DNA of 64,000 bases from Brucella thiophenivorans (GCF_002252445.1 NZ_NNRJ01000015.1:62001-126000), one strand, 5' to 3'; counted from the first letter of the stretch, positions 26,298 to 35,245 are shown. Translations and numbers: made by a program. The notes: generated from the letters alone by a model not told the origin.

Positions 26298-26717
26298 ATG
26301 ATGCAGGATAACCCGAAAAAGGACGATACAGAGACGCCGCTACCGCCAATCTCAGCGGGCAAGCGCATTCTTTATCTGTGCCTTGGCTTCTTTATGGTGG
26401 CGCTAGGGATTATTGGTGCCATTCTGCCGGTCATGCCGACCACGATCTTCATTATTCTCGCTGCATGGTTTTTTGCGCGTTCCTCACCAAAGTTCGAAGC
26501 GCGTCTGCTGGCAGATCCACGTTTTGGTCCGATGATTATCAAATGGCGTGAGCGTGGAGCCATTCCGCCAAGAGCCAAACTCTATGCCTGTCTCGGCATG
26601 ACGTTTGGTTACGGCATGTTCTGGTGGGGCGCACAGCCCGGACCATTGCTCGCTATCAGTGTCACAATTTTTATGCTGGGTTCCGCGATCTATGTTCTTA
26701 CTCGCCCAAGTCAGTGA
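26298..26717 (+). CDS. DUF454 (YbaN-like) membrane protein
   Basis: A 139-residue inner-membrane protein of the YbaN/DUF454 family. It shows LYLCLGFFMVALGIIGAILPVMPTTIFIILAAWFFARSSPKF, a pair of hydrophobic helices with the characteristic ALG-x-x-G-x-x-LPxxPTTxF motif, followed by WRERGAIPPRAKLYA and two more hydrophobic segments near the C-terminus. No function is known. I chose the tandem ATG ATG at 26298/26301 (MMQDNPKKDD); the frame is open to 26250, which would add 16 residues with no signal-like features. No clear ribosome-binding site precedes any of them, so the start is uncertain. Confidence 0.8.
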   Translation: MMQDNPKKDDTETPLPPISAGKRILYLCLGFFMVALGIIGAILPVMPTTIFIILAAWFFARSSPKFEARLLADPRFGPMIIKWRERGAIPPRAKLYACLGMTFGYGMFWWGAQPGPLLAISVTIFMLGSAIYVLTRPSQ

Positions 26718-26782
26718 TTCATAATATTAGGTAAATTGCATCTACAGGCACAAATGCGGCTGCATCCGTGAATGACACGGAG

Positions 26783-26811
26783 CTGTAACACTACTGTCAT
26801 ATGACTGTTAT
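26783..26811 (+). promoter_or_regulatory. Pho box of the pst operon (three half sites)
   Basis: Three direct 7-base repeats lie 11 bases apart: CTGTAAC (26783-26789), CTGTCAT (26794-26800) and CTGTTAT (26805-26811), separated by ACTA and ATGA. This is the exact geometry of PhoB boxes (CTGTCAT-N4-CTGTCAT). Two PhoB dimers, or one dimer in either of two registers, could bind. It lies about 70 bases before pstS. Confidence 0.9.
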
Positions 26812-26878
26812 ATAGAGCGCGTAGATGGCTGCTGACGTTTTCACGTCATGTGTTTTTCTACAACAGGGACTGGTGTTC

Positions 26879-27925
26879 ATGAACAAGATGATTTCCTCGA
26901 CCGCAGCGCTTGCAATAGCAGCAGTATTGTCTGTTTCCGCTGCAAACGCACGCGAACAGATTCAGGTTTCCGGTTCCTCGACCGTTCTGCCTTATGCAAA
27001 GATCGTTGCCGAAACTTTCGGCGAAACCTATCCTAACTTCAAGACGCCGGTCATTGAATCGGGCGGCTCTGGCGCAGGTATCAAGGAATTCTGTAAGGGC
27101 GTCGGTGAAAACACCATCGATATCGCCAATGCATCGCGCGCTATGAAGAGCACGGAACTTCAGTCCTGCATCGACGCTGGCGTTAAGGACGTTCAGGAAG
27201 TTCGTTTCGGTTATGACGGCATCGTTTTTGCGACTGACGCAAACGGCCCAGATTGGAAGCTCGCTCCAGTTGATCTTTACAAGGCACTCGCTGCCAAGGT
27301 TATTGTCGATGGCAAGCTCGTAGACAATCCAAATACCAAGTGGAATCAGGTCAATGCAGACCTGCCAGATTGGGACATTGCTGCTTATATCCCTGGCGAA
27401 AAGCACGGCACCCGTGAAGTTTTCGAAGAAAAGCTTATGGCTGATGGCTGTAAGGAATCGGGCGCTCTTGAAGAAATCAAGAAGACCGGCCTTGATGACA
27501 AGGCTGCCGCTTCTGCCTGTATCGCTGTTCGTAAAGACGGCAAGGCTGTCGACATTGATGGCGATTACAGCGAAACGCTGGCGCGCATCGACTCCAACAA
27601 GCAGGGCGTTGGTGTTTTCGGCCTCTATTTCTTTGAAAACAATGCAGACAAGCTCAAGGTTGCAACTGTTAATGGCGTAACGCCATCGGCAGAATCCGTT
27701 GCTTCGGGCGAATATCCTGTATCGCGCCCACTGTTCTTCTACGTGAAGAAGGCTCACCTGGGCGTTATTCCAGGCCTGAAAGAATATGTTGACTTCTTCC
27801 TGTCGGAACAGATGGTCGGCCCAGATGCACCACTTGCTGAATATGGCCTGGTTCCAGCACCGGATGCAGAACGTGAAGCACAGCGCGCTTCGTTTACTGA
27901 AGGCAAGGTTCTTGCAGTCAAGTAA
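26879..27925 (+). CDS. pstS: Phosphate ABC transporter, periplasmic phosphate-binding protein
   Basis: PstS binds inorganic phosphate in the periplasm and hands it to PstCA. The 348-residue precursor has a signal peptide (MNKMISSTAALAIAAVLS, cleavage near ANA-RE), then the mature domain IQVSGSSTVLPYAKIVAE, where the SGSST motif binds phosphate, GGSGAGIKEFCKG and IANASRAMK. Two pairs of Cys may form disulfides. GGGAC and similar purines lie before ATG 26879; an earlier frame opening at 26825 is unlikely because it would bury the signal peptide. Expression should be induced by phosphate limitation through the Pho box. A hairpin downstream probably makes pstS mRNA more abundant than the rest of the operon. 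Confidence 0.97.
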   Translation: MNKMISSTAALAIAAVLSVSAANAREQIQVSGSSTVLPYAKIVAETFGETYPNFKTPVIESGGSGAGIKEFCKGVGENTIDIANASRAMKSTELQSCIDAGVKDVQEVRFGYDGIVFATDANGPDWKLAPVDLYKALAAKVIVDGKLVDNPNTKWNQVNADLPDWDIAAYIPGEKHGTREVFEEKLMADGCKESGALEEIKKTGLDDKAAASACIAVRKDGKAVDIDGDYSETLARIDSNKQGVGVFGLYFFENNADKLKVATVNGVTPSAESVASGEYPVSRPLFFYVKKAHLGVIPGLKEYVDFFLSEQMVGPDAPLAEYGLVPAPDAEREAQRASFTEGKVLAVK

Positions 27926-27943
27926 GCTTTGATCTGTGGAATG

Positions 27944-27971
27944 CGGGGAGTTTTAGCAATAAAGCTCTCCG
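27944..27971 (+). promoter_or_regulatory. Intercistronic hairpin between pstS and pstC
   Basis: CGGGGAG plus TTTTA pair with TAAAG and CTCTCCG around GCAA (about 27944-27971). There is no strong T run. Such hairpins usually stabilise or partly end the upstream message, giving excess binding protein over permease. Confidence 0.65.
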
Positions 27972-28088
27972 TGTTCTTTCTCTTTGGCGCAAGTTGGATA
28001 AGACAGGCGCATTCGCGTGGAAATGGTTCACTACAAATATTGTATGAAAGACTGTTTCTGCATTTTTAGGGGCAACCGGGGAAATTGA

Positions 28089-29582
28089 ATGTCCTTCTTT
28101 CTGGTTCTCGTCAGTGTCGTTGCAATCGGACTGATCGGATTCTTCATAGGTCGACAGCGTGCCGTTGCAATTGACAAGGCGCATCCTGTCGTCAGTTCAG
28201 GTTCTTCCGCAGAGAAAATGCATTCCCGTCCGCTGTATCATGGCTGGTGGGTTTTCCTCGTTTCCGCATTGCCCGCAATTCTGTTTCTTGCAATCTGGGC
28301 AGTCGGCACATCCGTTTATCTTGATCACACGGCCACTGCGCGTATGCCTGCGGCCGTTGAAGATGGCACTTATTCCGAGCGCAGCTTGCAGCTTGGGATG
28401 ATCCGCAGTCTGTCAGATGGCTTGCAAAAGCTCACACCTGCTGAAATCGACAGTTTACCGCAGAGCTATACGCAAGCGCGTGATGTTCTTGGCTCAAAGG
28501 GCGTAGCGCTCGCGACTGAAGGCCAAGACTATATGGTCCCGGTTGCAGTCTTTCTCGATAAAGCCAGCAAGATTGCGCACACCGTTGGCAGCGCGATTGC
28601 TCTCGTTATCGCAGTAGCTGGCCTGATTTTTGGACTTTCCGGCATCAAGCGTCGCACGCGCGCCCGTAACAATGTCGAGCGCATTGTGTTGTGGGGGCTC
28701 ATCGCAGCGTCCGGCATCGCTATTCTGACCACCATCGGCATCGTGTTCTCTGTTCTGTTCCAGACAGTCAGTTTCTTCCAGTCGATTGCCCCGATGGACT
28801 TCTTCTTTGGAACCGTCTGGGACCCACGTTTCGCAGCCGCAGGTTCGGGTGGTGAAGTCGGTCAGTTTGGTCTGATCCCGCTTCTGGCCGGTACACTTTA
28901 TATCGCGTTTGTCGCCATGCTGTTTGCGGTGCCAGTCGGCCTGTTCTCTGCAATCTACATGGCCGAATATGCCTCGCCGCGCGTACGCACCGTCGTTAAG
29001 CCGCTGCTCGAACTTCTGGCCGGTATCCCGACCATTGTTTACGGCTTCTTCGCATTGATAACGGTTGGTCCGTTCCTGCGTGATCTCTCCGCTGCCATTG
29101 CTGGTGGTCAGGGTTTCATCATGGCGCAGAGCGTGTTGACCGCTGGTCTTGTCATGGGCGTGATGCTGATCCCGTTTGTGTCGTCTCTGTCTGATGATAT
29201 TATTACGGCGGTTCCCGGTTCACTGCGTGATGGCTCGCTGGGTCTGGGTGCAACGCGCTCTGAGACAATCAAGCGTGTCGTTCTGCCAGCAGCACTTCCG
29301 GGCATTGTCGGCGCACTTTTGATGACGGCCTCGCGTGCTATCGGTGAAACCATGATCGTGGTGCTTGCAGCCGGTGTTGCGGCCCGCCTTTCAGGCAATC
29401 CGTTTGAAGCGATGACGACGATCACTGTTAAAATCGTTAGTCAGCTGACAGGTGATCTTGAATTCGACTCGCCGCAAACACTCGTCGCTTTTGCGCTGGG
29501 TCTTACGCTTTTCGTCCTGACGCTGATCATGAATATCTTTGCGCTCTACATCGTCCGCAAGTACCGGGAGCAGTACGAATAA
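28089..29582 (+). CDS. pstC: Phosphate ABC transporter permease PstC
   Basis: PstC is one of two inner-membrane permeases for phosphate. The 497-residue protein is much longer than E. coli PstC (319) because of an N-terminal extension with its own hydrophobic segments (about 1-20, 55-78 and 170-190) and a periplasmic domain; such long forms are common in alphaproteobacteria. The core carries the ABC permease signature in AVPGSLRDGSLGLGATRSETIKRVVLPAALPGI (the EAA-like loop, about residues 375-410), and LFAVPVGLFSAIYMAEYASP. It overlaps pstA by one base (TAATG). GGGGAAATTGA precedes ATG 28089. Confidence 0.95.
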   Translation: MSFFLVLVSVVAIGLIGFFIGRQRAVAIDKAHPVVSSGSSAEKMHSRPLYHGWWVFLVSALPAILFLAIWAVGTSVYLDHTATARMPAAVEDGTYSERSLQLGMIRSLSDGLQKLTPAEIDSLPQSYTQARDVLGSKGVALATEGQDYMVPVAVFLDKASKIAHTVGSAIALVIAVAGLIFGLSGIKRRTRARNNVERIVLWGLIAASGIAILTTIGIVFSVLFQTVSFFQSIAPMDFFFGTVWDPRFAAAGSGGEVGQFGLIPLLAGTLYIAFVAMLFAVPVGLFSAIYMAEYASPRVRTVVKPLLELLAGIPTIVYGFFALITVGPFLRDLSAAIAGGQGFIMAQSVLTAGLVMGVMLIPFVSSLSDDIITAVPGSLRDGSLGLGATRSETIKRVVLPAALPGIVGALLMTASRAIGETMIVVLAAGVAARLSGNPFEAMTTITVKIVSQLTGDLEFDSPQTLVAFALGLTLFVLTLIMNIFALYIVRKYREQYE

Positions 29583-30898
29583 TGACCGATTCAACATTGA
29601 ATGCCGGCACTGCTGTAACAAAGCCTGAGCGCCGCGATATCGGGATCAAGCGTCGCTACGCTGCTGAACGTCGCTTCCGTCTCTATGGCATCGTTGCCAT
29701 TGCGATTGGTGTGTTCTTTCTTTGCGCGCTTTTGTTCTCGGTCTTCTCCAAGGGCTACACGGCTTTCGGACAGACGACGATCTATCTGCCGGTTAAGCTT
29801 GATGCGCAGGTTATCGATCCGGGCAACAAGCTTGCGACCGATCCGAATGTGCTGATCACCGCCAACTATCCGCTTTTGGTGCGTAACGCCTTGGCTGAAA
29901 AGCTGGGTGTGCCAACGACGGATCGCGCTGAAATGCGTGAGGTTGGGCGTTTCTTCTCGGATGGTGTCCGCGTTCAGCTTCGCCAGATGGTGATGGATAA
30001 CCCATCATTGATTGGCACCACACAGACAGTTCCTGTTCTGGCTGCTGCTGATATTGACTCCGCCTATAAGGGGCAGATCGATTTTGCAGTACCGGAAGCA
30101 AACCGCAAGGTTTCAGACCGTCAGTTTGAGTGGATCAAGACGCTTACAAATGAAGGCATCATGAGCCAGGCCTTCAACTGGGGCTTGTTTACCAATGGTG
30201 CTTCCAGCCGTCCTGAAACCTCTGGTCTTGGTGTGGCGCTGGTCGGTTCGTTCTACATGATGATGATCGTGCTGGTTCTCGCACTGCCTATCGGTGTGGC
30301 CGCTTCGATCTATCTTGAAGAATACGCCAAAAAGAACCGCCTCACCGATATTATCGAAGTCAACATCAACAATCTTGCTGCTGTGCCGTCGATTGTTTTC
30401 GGTCTGCTTGGACTTGCGGTCTTCATCAACTTCTTCAATCTGCCGCGTTCAGCGTCAATTGTCGGTGGTCTTGTGCTGACATTGATGACGCTTCCCACAA
30501 TCATCATTGCGACACGTTCCGCGCTTCGCGCGGTACCGCCTTCGATCCGTGCGGCAGCTCTTGGTCTTGGTGCTTCAAAAACGCAGATGGTGTTCCATCA
30601 TGTGTTGCCGCTCGCTGCACCCGGTATTCTGACCGGAACGATCATTGGTCTCGCTCAGGCGCTGGGTGAAACTGCTCCACTGCTTCTGATCGGTATGGTG
30701 GCCTTCGTTGCCAATATGCCTGCAACCCCGATGGATCCTGCAACGGCTCTGCCAGTGCAGATTTTCATGTGGGCCAATGAAGCCGAACGTGCCTTTGTGG
30801 AACGGACATCGGGCGCTATTATCGTGCTGCTCCTGTTCCTTGCGGTCATGAACATCTTAGCAATTATTCTGCGCCGCCGCTTTGAGCGCCGCTGGTAA
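29582..30898 (+). CDS. pstA: Phosphate ABC transporter permease PstA
   Basis: PstA pairs with PstC to form the phosphate channel. The 438-residue protein also has an N-terminal extension relative to E. coli (296): one hydrophobic segment at about 33-57, then a periplasmic region of about 150 residues, then five to six core segments. [39 protein letters not shown] and [28 protein letters not shown] are permease signatures, the last being the EAA loop that contacts PstB. It overlaps pstC by one base and is followed after 11 bases by pstB, so the three are co-transcribed. Confidence 0.95.
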   Translation: MTDSTLNAGTAVTKPERRDIGIKRRYAAERRFRLYGIVAIAIGVFFLCALLFSVFSKGYTAFGQTTIYLPVKLDAQVIDPGNKLATDPNVLITANYPLLVRNALAEKLGVPTTDRAEMREVGRFFSDGVRVQLRQMVMDNPSLIGTTQTVPVLAAADIDSAYKGQIDFAVPEANRKVSDRQFEWIKTLTNEGIMSQAFNWGLFTNGASSRPETSGLGVALVGSFYMMMIVLVLALPIGVAASIYLEEYAKKNRLTDIIEVNINNLAAVPSIVFGLLGLAVFINFFNLPRSASIVGGLVLTLMTLPTIIIATRSALRAVPPSIRAAALGLGASKTQMVFHHVLPLAAPGILTGTIIGLAQALGETAPLLLIGMVAFVANMPATPMDPATALPVQIFMWANEAERAFVERTSGAIIVLLLFLAVMNILAIILRRRFERRW

Positions 30899-30909
30899 AC
30901 GGGAGAGAA

Positions 30910-31734
30910 ATGATGAATCTTATGACAGAACGATCTCTCGAAAAAGCCGTAGGAGACAAAATGAACGCCAACGCTCCATCCATTAAAATGCGTGGCGACA
31001 AGGTCTGCGTGTTCTATGGCGAAAAACAGGCTCTGTTTGAAGTCGATCTCGACGTGCCGGAAAAGATGGTGACAGCGCTGATCGGTCCTTCGGGCTGTGG
31101 CAAGTCGACATTCCTGCGTTCGCTGAACCGCATGAATGATACGATTGAAGGTTGCCGCATCGTCGGTAACATCACGCTCGACAATGAAGACATCTACGAT
31201 CCGAAGATCGATGTTGTTGAACTGCGTGCGCGTGTTGGCATGGTATTCCAGAAGCCAAACCCGTTTCCAAAGACGATCTTTGAAAACGTGGCTTATGGCC
31301 CGCGCATTCACGGCCTCGCACGCAACAAGATCGACCTGGAAGAAATCGTTGTCACAAGCTTGAAGAAGGCCAGCCTTTTTGAAGAAGTGAAAGATCGTCT
31401 TCACGATGCAGGAACCGGCCTTTCTGGTGGCCAGCAGCAGCGCCTGTGCATTGCACGCGCTATTGCCGTCAGCCCTGAAGTGATTCTGATGGATGAGCCT
31501 TGCTCGGCTCTCGATCCAATCGCAACCGCAAAGGTTGAAGAGCTGATCGACGAGTTGCGCCAGAACTACACCATCGTGATCGTCACGCACTCCATGCAAC
31601 AGGCCGCACGCGTTTCACAGCGCACGGCGATGTTCCACCTGGGTAATCTGGTGGAAGTGGGCGACACGGATGTGATGTTCACGGCACCGACCGAGAAGCG
31701 CACACAGGACTATATCACTGGTCGTTTTGGCTAA
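30910..31734 (+). CDS. pstB: Phosphate ABC transporter ATP-binding protein PstB
   Basis: PstB is the ATPase that powers phosphate uptake. The 274-residue protein has Walker [20 protein letters not shown] (residues about 56-74), the Q loop [12 protein letters not shown], the signature [16 protein letters not shown] and Walker [14 protein letters not shown], all typical of PstB. The start is ATG 30910 with GGGAG upstream; an in-frame ATG at 30961 ([10 protein letters not shown]) matches the length of many homologues. The Pst complex together with PhoU also signals phosphate sufficiency to the sensor kinase. Confidence 0.97.
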   Translation: MMNLMTERSLEKAVGDKMNANAPSIKMRGDKVCVFYGEKQALFEVDLDVPEKMVTALIGPSGCGKSTFLRSLNRMNDTIEGCRIVGNITLDNEDIYDPKIDVVELRARVGMVFQKPNPFPKTIFENVAYGPRIHGLARNKIDLEEIVVTSLKKASLFEEVKDRLHDAGTGLSGGQQQRLCIARAIAVSPEVILMDEPCSALDPIATAKVEELIDELRQNYTIVIVTHSMQQAARVSQRTAMFHLGNLVEVGDTDVMFTAPTEKRTQDYITGRFG

Positions 31735-31749
31735 TAATTTCGCAGAGGC

Positions 31750-31768
31750 AGGAACCGCTTCGGTTCCT
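31750..31768 (+). promoter_or_regulatory. Intercistronic hairpin between pstB and phoU
   Basis: AGGAACCG-CTT-CGGTTCCT forms a compact stem (31750-31768) with a UUCG-like apex and no T run. It may protect or process the mRNA between pstB and phoU. Confidence 0.6.
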
Positions 31769-31799
31769 CTTCCGTGCCATTCTTACTTTGAGGTCTATT

Positions 31800-32522
31800 A
31801 TGGCGTCCCAGCACACCGTTAGCGCTTACGATGAAGAACTTCAGTTCCTGACCCATAAGATTGCCGAAATGGGTGGTCATGCAGAACGTATGGTCGAGCA
31901 ATCCGTTGCAGCCATCGTCAACGCCGACAACGCATTGGCACAGCGCGTTATTTCCGACGATCTGATTCTCGATGCAAGTGAGCGCGAGATCGACGACAAG
32001 GCCGTGATGATCATCGCCAAGCGTCAGCCAATGGCTGTTGATCTGCGTGAAATCATCGGTTCAATCCGCATCTCGGCTGATCTGGAGCGCGTTGGCGATC
32101 TTGGCAAAAACATTGCAAAGCGCGTTGCAGCTGTGTCGGAATCGCGTCAGCCGGGCAAGCTTTATCGCGGACTTGAAACGCTGGCAGAACTGGCACTTAC
32201 CCAGCTTAAAGACGTGCTGGATGCTTATGCGACACGTTCAATACAGCAAATCAATATCGTCCGTGATCGCGATGACGAAATTGACTCGATGTATACATCG
32301 CTGTTTCGCGAGTTGCTGACTTATATGATGGAAGATCCGCGCAATATTTCTGCCTGCACGCATCTTCTTTTCTGCGCAAAGAATATTGAGCGTATCGGCG
32401 ACCACGCAACCAACATCGCTGAGACGGTCTATTATATTGTGACTGGCCTGCAGATGCCTGCGGAACGGCCGAAAGAAGACCTGAGCCACGGGATTGTCGT
32501 GGATGAGGCTCGTAAATCCTAA
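31800..32522 (+). CDS. phoU: Phosphate signalling protein PhoU
   Basis: PhoU links the Pst transporter to the PhoR kinase and dampens phosphate uptake. The 240-residue protein is made of two three-helix bundles with repeated acidic metal-binding motifs, seen as EREIDDKAVM and DDEIDSMYTSLFRELLTYM (ExxxD-type), and the conserved SADLERVGDLGKNIAKRV and CAKNIERIGDHATNIAE, one per half. ATG 31800 (MASQHTV) is preferred; the frame is open for four more codons. It is followed by a strong terminator and then phoB. Confidence 0.95.
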   Translation: MASQHTVSAYDEELQFLTHKIAEMGGHAERMVEQSVAAIVNADNALAQRVISDDLILDASEREIDDKAVMIIAKRQPMAVDLREIIGSIRISADLERVGDLGKNIAKRVAAVSESRQPGKLYRGLETLAELALTQLKDVLDAYATRSIQQINIVRDRDDEIDSMYTSLFRELLTYMMEDPRNISACTHLLFCAKNIERIGDHATNIAETVYYIVTGLQMPAERPKEDLSHGIVVDEARKS

Positions 32523-32528
32523 TGGTTA

Positions 32529-32554
32529 TTTGCGCCGTTTCATTGCGGCGCAAA
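32529..32554 (+). terminator. Hairpin after phoU
   Basis: TTTGCGCCG (32529-32537) and CGGCGCAAA (32546-32554) form a perfect nine-base stem with an eight-base loop, followed by TTCTTA. It lies a few bases after the phoU stop and may limit readthrough into phoB. Confidence 0.7.
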
Positions 32555-32644
32555 TTCTTAGCATTTGTAAGAATAGCGCGGCGGCACGCGGTCGATTGGG
32601 GGCTTGTATCTTCCGCTCGCTGATTTGTAGATAGGAAATATTGG

Positions 32645-33331
32645 ATGTCACAGGCACCCAAAATTGCTGTGGTTGAAGACGAAGAAGCGTTGAGCGTGCT
32701 GTTGCGCTATAATCTTGAAGCCGAAGGCTATCACGTCGACACCATATTGCGTGGCGATGAAGCCGAGATTGCACTGCGTGAAAACGTGCCGGATCTTCTG
32801 ATTCTCGACTGGATGCTGCCGGGCGTATCGGGCATTGAACTATGCCGCCGTCTGCGCCAGTGGCCCGAAACCGAGCGCCTCCCGGTGATCATGTTGACTG
32901 CGCGCGGCGAAGAAAGCGAGCGCGTTCGGGGCTTAAGTGTTGGTGCTGATGATTACGTCGTGAAGCCTTTTTCAACACCGGAACTGCTGGCGCGTGTCAA
33001 AGCCATGTTGCGTCGCGCAAATCCAAGCGTGCTCTCGCATGTGCTTAAAGTCGGCGAGCTGGTTCTCGACCGTCAACAGCACCGCGTTTACCGTAAGGAA
33101 AAGGAAATCCGTCTCGGACCGACAGAGTTCCGCTTGCTGGAATATTTCATGATGTCGCCGGGCCGCGTTTTTTCGCGCAGTCAGTTGTTGGATGGTGTCT
33201 GGGGACCGGATATTTACGTTGATGACCGCACTGTCGATGTGCATGTCGGGCGTTTGCGCAAAGCGATTAATCTCGGTCGCGCGCTCGATCCGATCCGCAC
33301 GGTACGCGGCGCTGGTTATTCCTTTGGATAA
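32645..33331 (+). CDS. phoB: Phosphate regulon response regulator PhoB
   Basis: PhoB is the OmpR-type activator that binds Pho boxes when phosphorylated. The 228-residue protein has the receiver domain (phosphorylated Asp55 in LLILDWMLPG, acidic pair in VVEDEEAL, Lys in DDYVVKPFS) and the C-terminal winged helix (LGPTEFRLLEYFMMSPGRVFSRSQLLDGVWG, then VDVHVGRLRKAI and TVRGAGYSFG). AGGAAAT precedes ATG 32645. It closes the pst-phoU-phoB cluster and is likely to act on the triple Pho box before pstS. The partner kinase PhoR is not in this window. Confidence 0.96.
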   Translation: MSQAPKIAVVEDEEALSVLLRYNLEAEGYHVDTILRGDEAEIALRENVPDLLILDWMLPGVSGIELCRRLRQWPETERLPVIMLTARGEESERVRGLSVGADDYVVKPFSTPELLARVKAMLRRANPSVLSHVLKVGELVLDRQQHRVYRKEKEIRLGPTEFRLLEYFMMSPGRVFSRSQLLDGVWGPDIYVDDRTVDVHVGRLRKAINLGRALDPIRTVRGAGYSFG

Positions 33332-33362
33332 CAATTCAGAGGCGCTTTGAACGTATAATTGT

Positions 33363-33399
33363 GTCTCGCTGCTTGATAAACGCAGCGGGACTTTCTTTT
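33363..33399 (+). terminator. Terminator after phoB
   Basis: GTCTCGCTGC (33363-33372) pairs with GCAGCGGGAC (33382-33391) with one G-U pair, then TTTCTTTT follows. It ends the pst-pho cluster. Confidence 0.82.
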
Positions 33400-33953
33400 G
33401 AGAACGACTTCTTTTTAATTCGCCGATTCGGAAATTATACCCTTCGGCAGTGCCAAAATGGCCAATCTCACGCGATATTACAGTTTTGTCGATAAAGTTG
33501 AATGCTGCCTTTTTAGGCGCTGAAAACAGCTTTTTTGAAGAGCTTTTTTGGTTGAAAATTCTGATTGCTAAAAACTTGAAAGAAAAGATGAATTGGGGCG
33601 CCGATGTGGCCTGCTTCAATGATGTTTGAATCTCATAAAATCAATAACTTATCAGAATTGATAGGCCCTATTAAGGAATTATTAATATATTTGAATGGCT
33701 TGCAGAGAAAACTAAGCTTTCGATTCAAGTTGACTTCAATGATTTCACAGCGACGATCCGAATTTCCTAATTTGACGCTTTGCCATTTTTTGGCCTAAAA
33801 ATTCCAAAACTTTAAGACGCTGAAGTGACAGCAGAACATTCGATTTTGATTTTCGTTCTATTTGGCTTTGCATCATAGCCGGTTTTTCAAGCGCCTTTTG
33901 GGTGCGGATCACTGGCTGGATCAGGTAAGGGTTCTAATTATGAGATTTGTCCG
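33400..33953. other. AT-rich intergenic region upstream of the SleB-like gene
   Basis: About 550 bases with runs of T and A and no credible coding frame. The best open frame (33604-33798, plus) has no recognisable family and poor base composition for coding. No tRNA fold or strong hairpin was found. It must hold the promoter of the cell-wall hydrolase gene. The last bases include AAGG (33927) and ATGAGATTTGTCCGTTGA, which bear on that gene's start. Confidence 0.5.
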
Positions 33954-34904
33954 TTGACGCGCGCCGCTGGATGGAAATGGCCTGTTCTTATCGGGCTGCT
34001 CGTAGCACCGTTTTTGGTGACGGGTTGCACGACGACAGGTGGCACAACCAAGGCAAAAACTGACAAGACCGCAGCTGCAAGTCACGTCAAGACAATCAAT
34101 GGCGTCAAAACTTTCACTTACACTGCCAGAGACCGCGAATGCCTGCAGCGCGCGATGTTCTTTGAATCGAACCGTTCAAGCCCTGATGGCCTGATGGCTG
34201 TTGGCACAGTTGTCATGAACCGTCTCGCATCCGGTAGCTATCCCGATACGATCTGTGGTGTCGTCGGTCAAAAGAACCAGTTCGCACCCGGCGTTCTGAC
34301 CCGCAAGATGAACTCTCAGGCGCTGCCCGATGTTCAGGCTGCAGCCGATGCAGTTCTCAAGGGCAAGCGTCACTCCAAGTTGAAGAATTCGATGTTCTTC
34401 CACACGGCTGGCCTTAAATTCCCATACAATAACATGCATTATGTGCTGGTTGCAGGCGGAAACTCCTTCTATGAAAAGCGCGGTCGTGACGGCGAGTTGC
34501 AAAACCCGGTTCCGCAGACGCCTTACAATCTGGCTTATGCATCGACGCCGCAGTCACCTTCCATGCCGGAAGGTCCATTTTATAATGTGACGTCACAGCA
34601 GGATATTCCTGTGCCGCAGGCGCAGCCGAGCGTACAGGTTGCGATGGCCGAGGCGTCGAAGACTGTTGAAACGCAGCAGAATGGTGGCGTGGGTCCGCAG
34701 GCCCGTGGTGATCGTTTGGCGACTTTGCCGGTCAAGCCTGCTGAAAAGCCAGCACTGATGCAGGTTGCAAGCTATCAGCCGACATTCGATGAAACGGCTC
34801 CGGCTGTTGAAAATGTATCGCTGGGTTACACCGCTGATAAGAAACATGTCGATGCAATTGGGGCTTTGCTGCTTTCGCAAGAGCGTCCGGACGCACCACT
34901 TTAA
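33954..34904 (+). CDS. SleB-type cell wall hydrolase, lipoprotein
   Basis: A 316-residue predicted lipoprotein with an N-terminal signal (WPVLIGLLVAPF) and lipobox LVTGC (Cys25), then a SleB/CwlJ-type hydrolase domain at about residues 55-160: RDRECLQRAMFFESNRSSPDG, with the catalytic Glu expected in MFFES, GTVVMNRLASGSYPDTICGVV and QFAPG. The C-terminal half is a long Pro/Gln/Ala-rich disordered region. SleB-type domains cleave peptidoglycan, and in alphaproteobacteria they are thought to work in wall remodelling. The only in-frame start is TTG 33954 with a weak GAGA site. A better ATG at 33940 lies in another frame and stops at a TGA overlapping this TTG. Confidence 0.85.
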   Translation: MTRAAGWKWPVLIGLLVAPFLVTGCTTTGGTTKAKTDKTAAASHVKTINGVKTFTYTARDRECLQRAMFFESNRSSPDGLMAVGTVVMNRLASGSYPDTICGVVGQKNQFAPGVLTRKMNSQALPDVQAAADAVLKGKRHSKLKNSMFFHTAGLKFPYNNMHYVLVAGGNSFYEKRGRDGELQNPVPQTPYNLAYASTPQSPSMPEGPFYNVTSQQDIPVPQAQPSVQVAMAEASKTVETQQNGGVGPQARGDRLATLPVKPAEKPALMQVASYQPTFDETAPAVENVSLGYTADKKHVDAIGALLLSQERPDAPL

Positions 34905-34981
34905 AAGTTAGAGTTTTGTGAGCCTATTTGGGTGTAGACAGCTTGATCTGAGTGTCAAAATTATAATCTATTTTAAAAATT

Positions 34982-35013
34982 AACGCGTTTGGATTTGCCA
35001 ATCCAAACGCGTT
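34982..35013. terminator. Strong 14-bp hairpin between the SleB gene and small lipoprotein genes
   Basis: AACGCGTTTGGATT (34982-34995) and AATCCAAACGCGTT (35000-35013) are perfect arms around TGCC. On the minus strand it is followed by AATTTTTAAAAT, so it most likely ends the small lipoprotein gene stopping at 35027; it could act on both strands. Confidence 0.75.
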
Positions 35014-35026
35014 TGAAGTTTATCTA

Positions 35027-35245
35027 TTAATCATCTCTATTTTTGATACTATTTGCGATGAAAGCACTTTGTATTCGCTTTATATTAGAGCGATTGTTAA
35101 TCTCGAGCTGTAATAGACAGTTAGAGTAAGAATCGCTATTTCTTTGAAACTGCAATGAATCGCATGTATTCATATCTTTTTGACGTGATGTCATGCAGCC
35201 AGTTAAAGAAAGTGCGAATAGAAAAACGCAAAAAATTTTATTCAT
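35027..35245 (-). CDS. Small putative lipoprotein (paralogue 2)
   Basis: A 72-residue protein with a lipoprotein signal: MNKIFCVFLFALS, then lipobox LTGC (Cys17). The mature part is about 55 residues with a Cys-14-residues-Cys pattern (TCDSLQFQRNSDSYSNCLLQL). This matches the neighbouring gene at 35329-35595 in the same positions. I do not recognise a named family; the paired Cys could form a disulfide in the periplasm. Base composition is far more AT-rich than the surrounding genes (whole stretch 34905-35330). No clear ribosome-binding site is seen. It is probably a diverged duplicate of its neighbour, and expression is unproven. Confidence 0.6.
   Translation of the reverse strand: MNKIFCVFLFALSLTGCMTSRQKDMNTCDSLQFQRNSDSYSNCLLQLEINNRSNIKRIQSAFIANSIKNRDD

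Noticed and set aside
33604-33798. A 64-residue open frame in the gap upstream of the SleB gene
   Set aside because: No ribosome-binding site, AT-rich composition, no resemblance to a known family.
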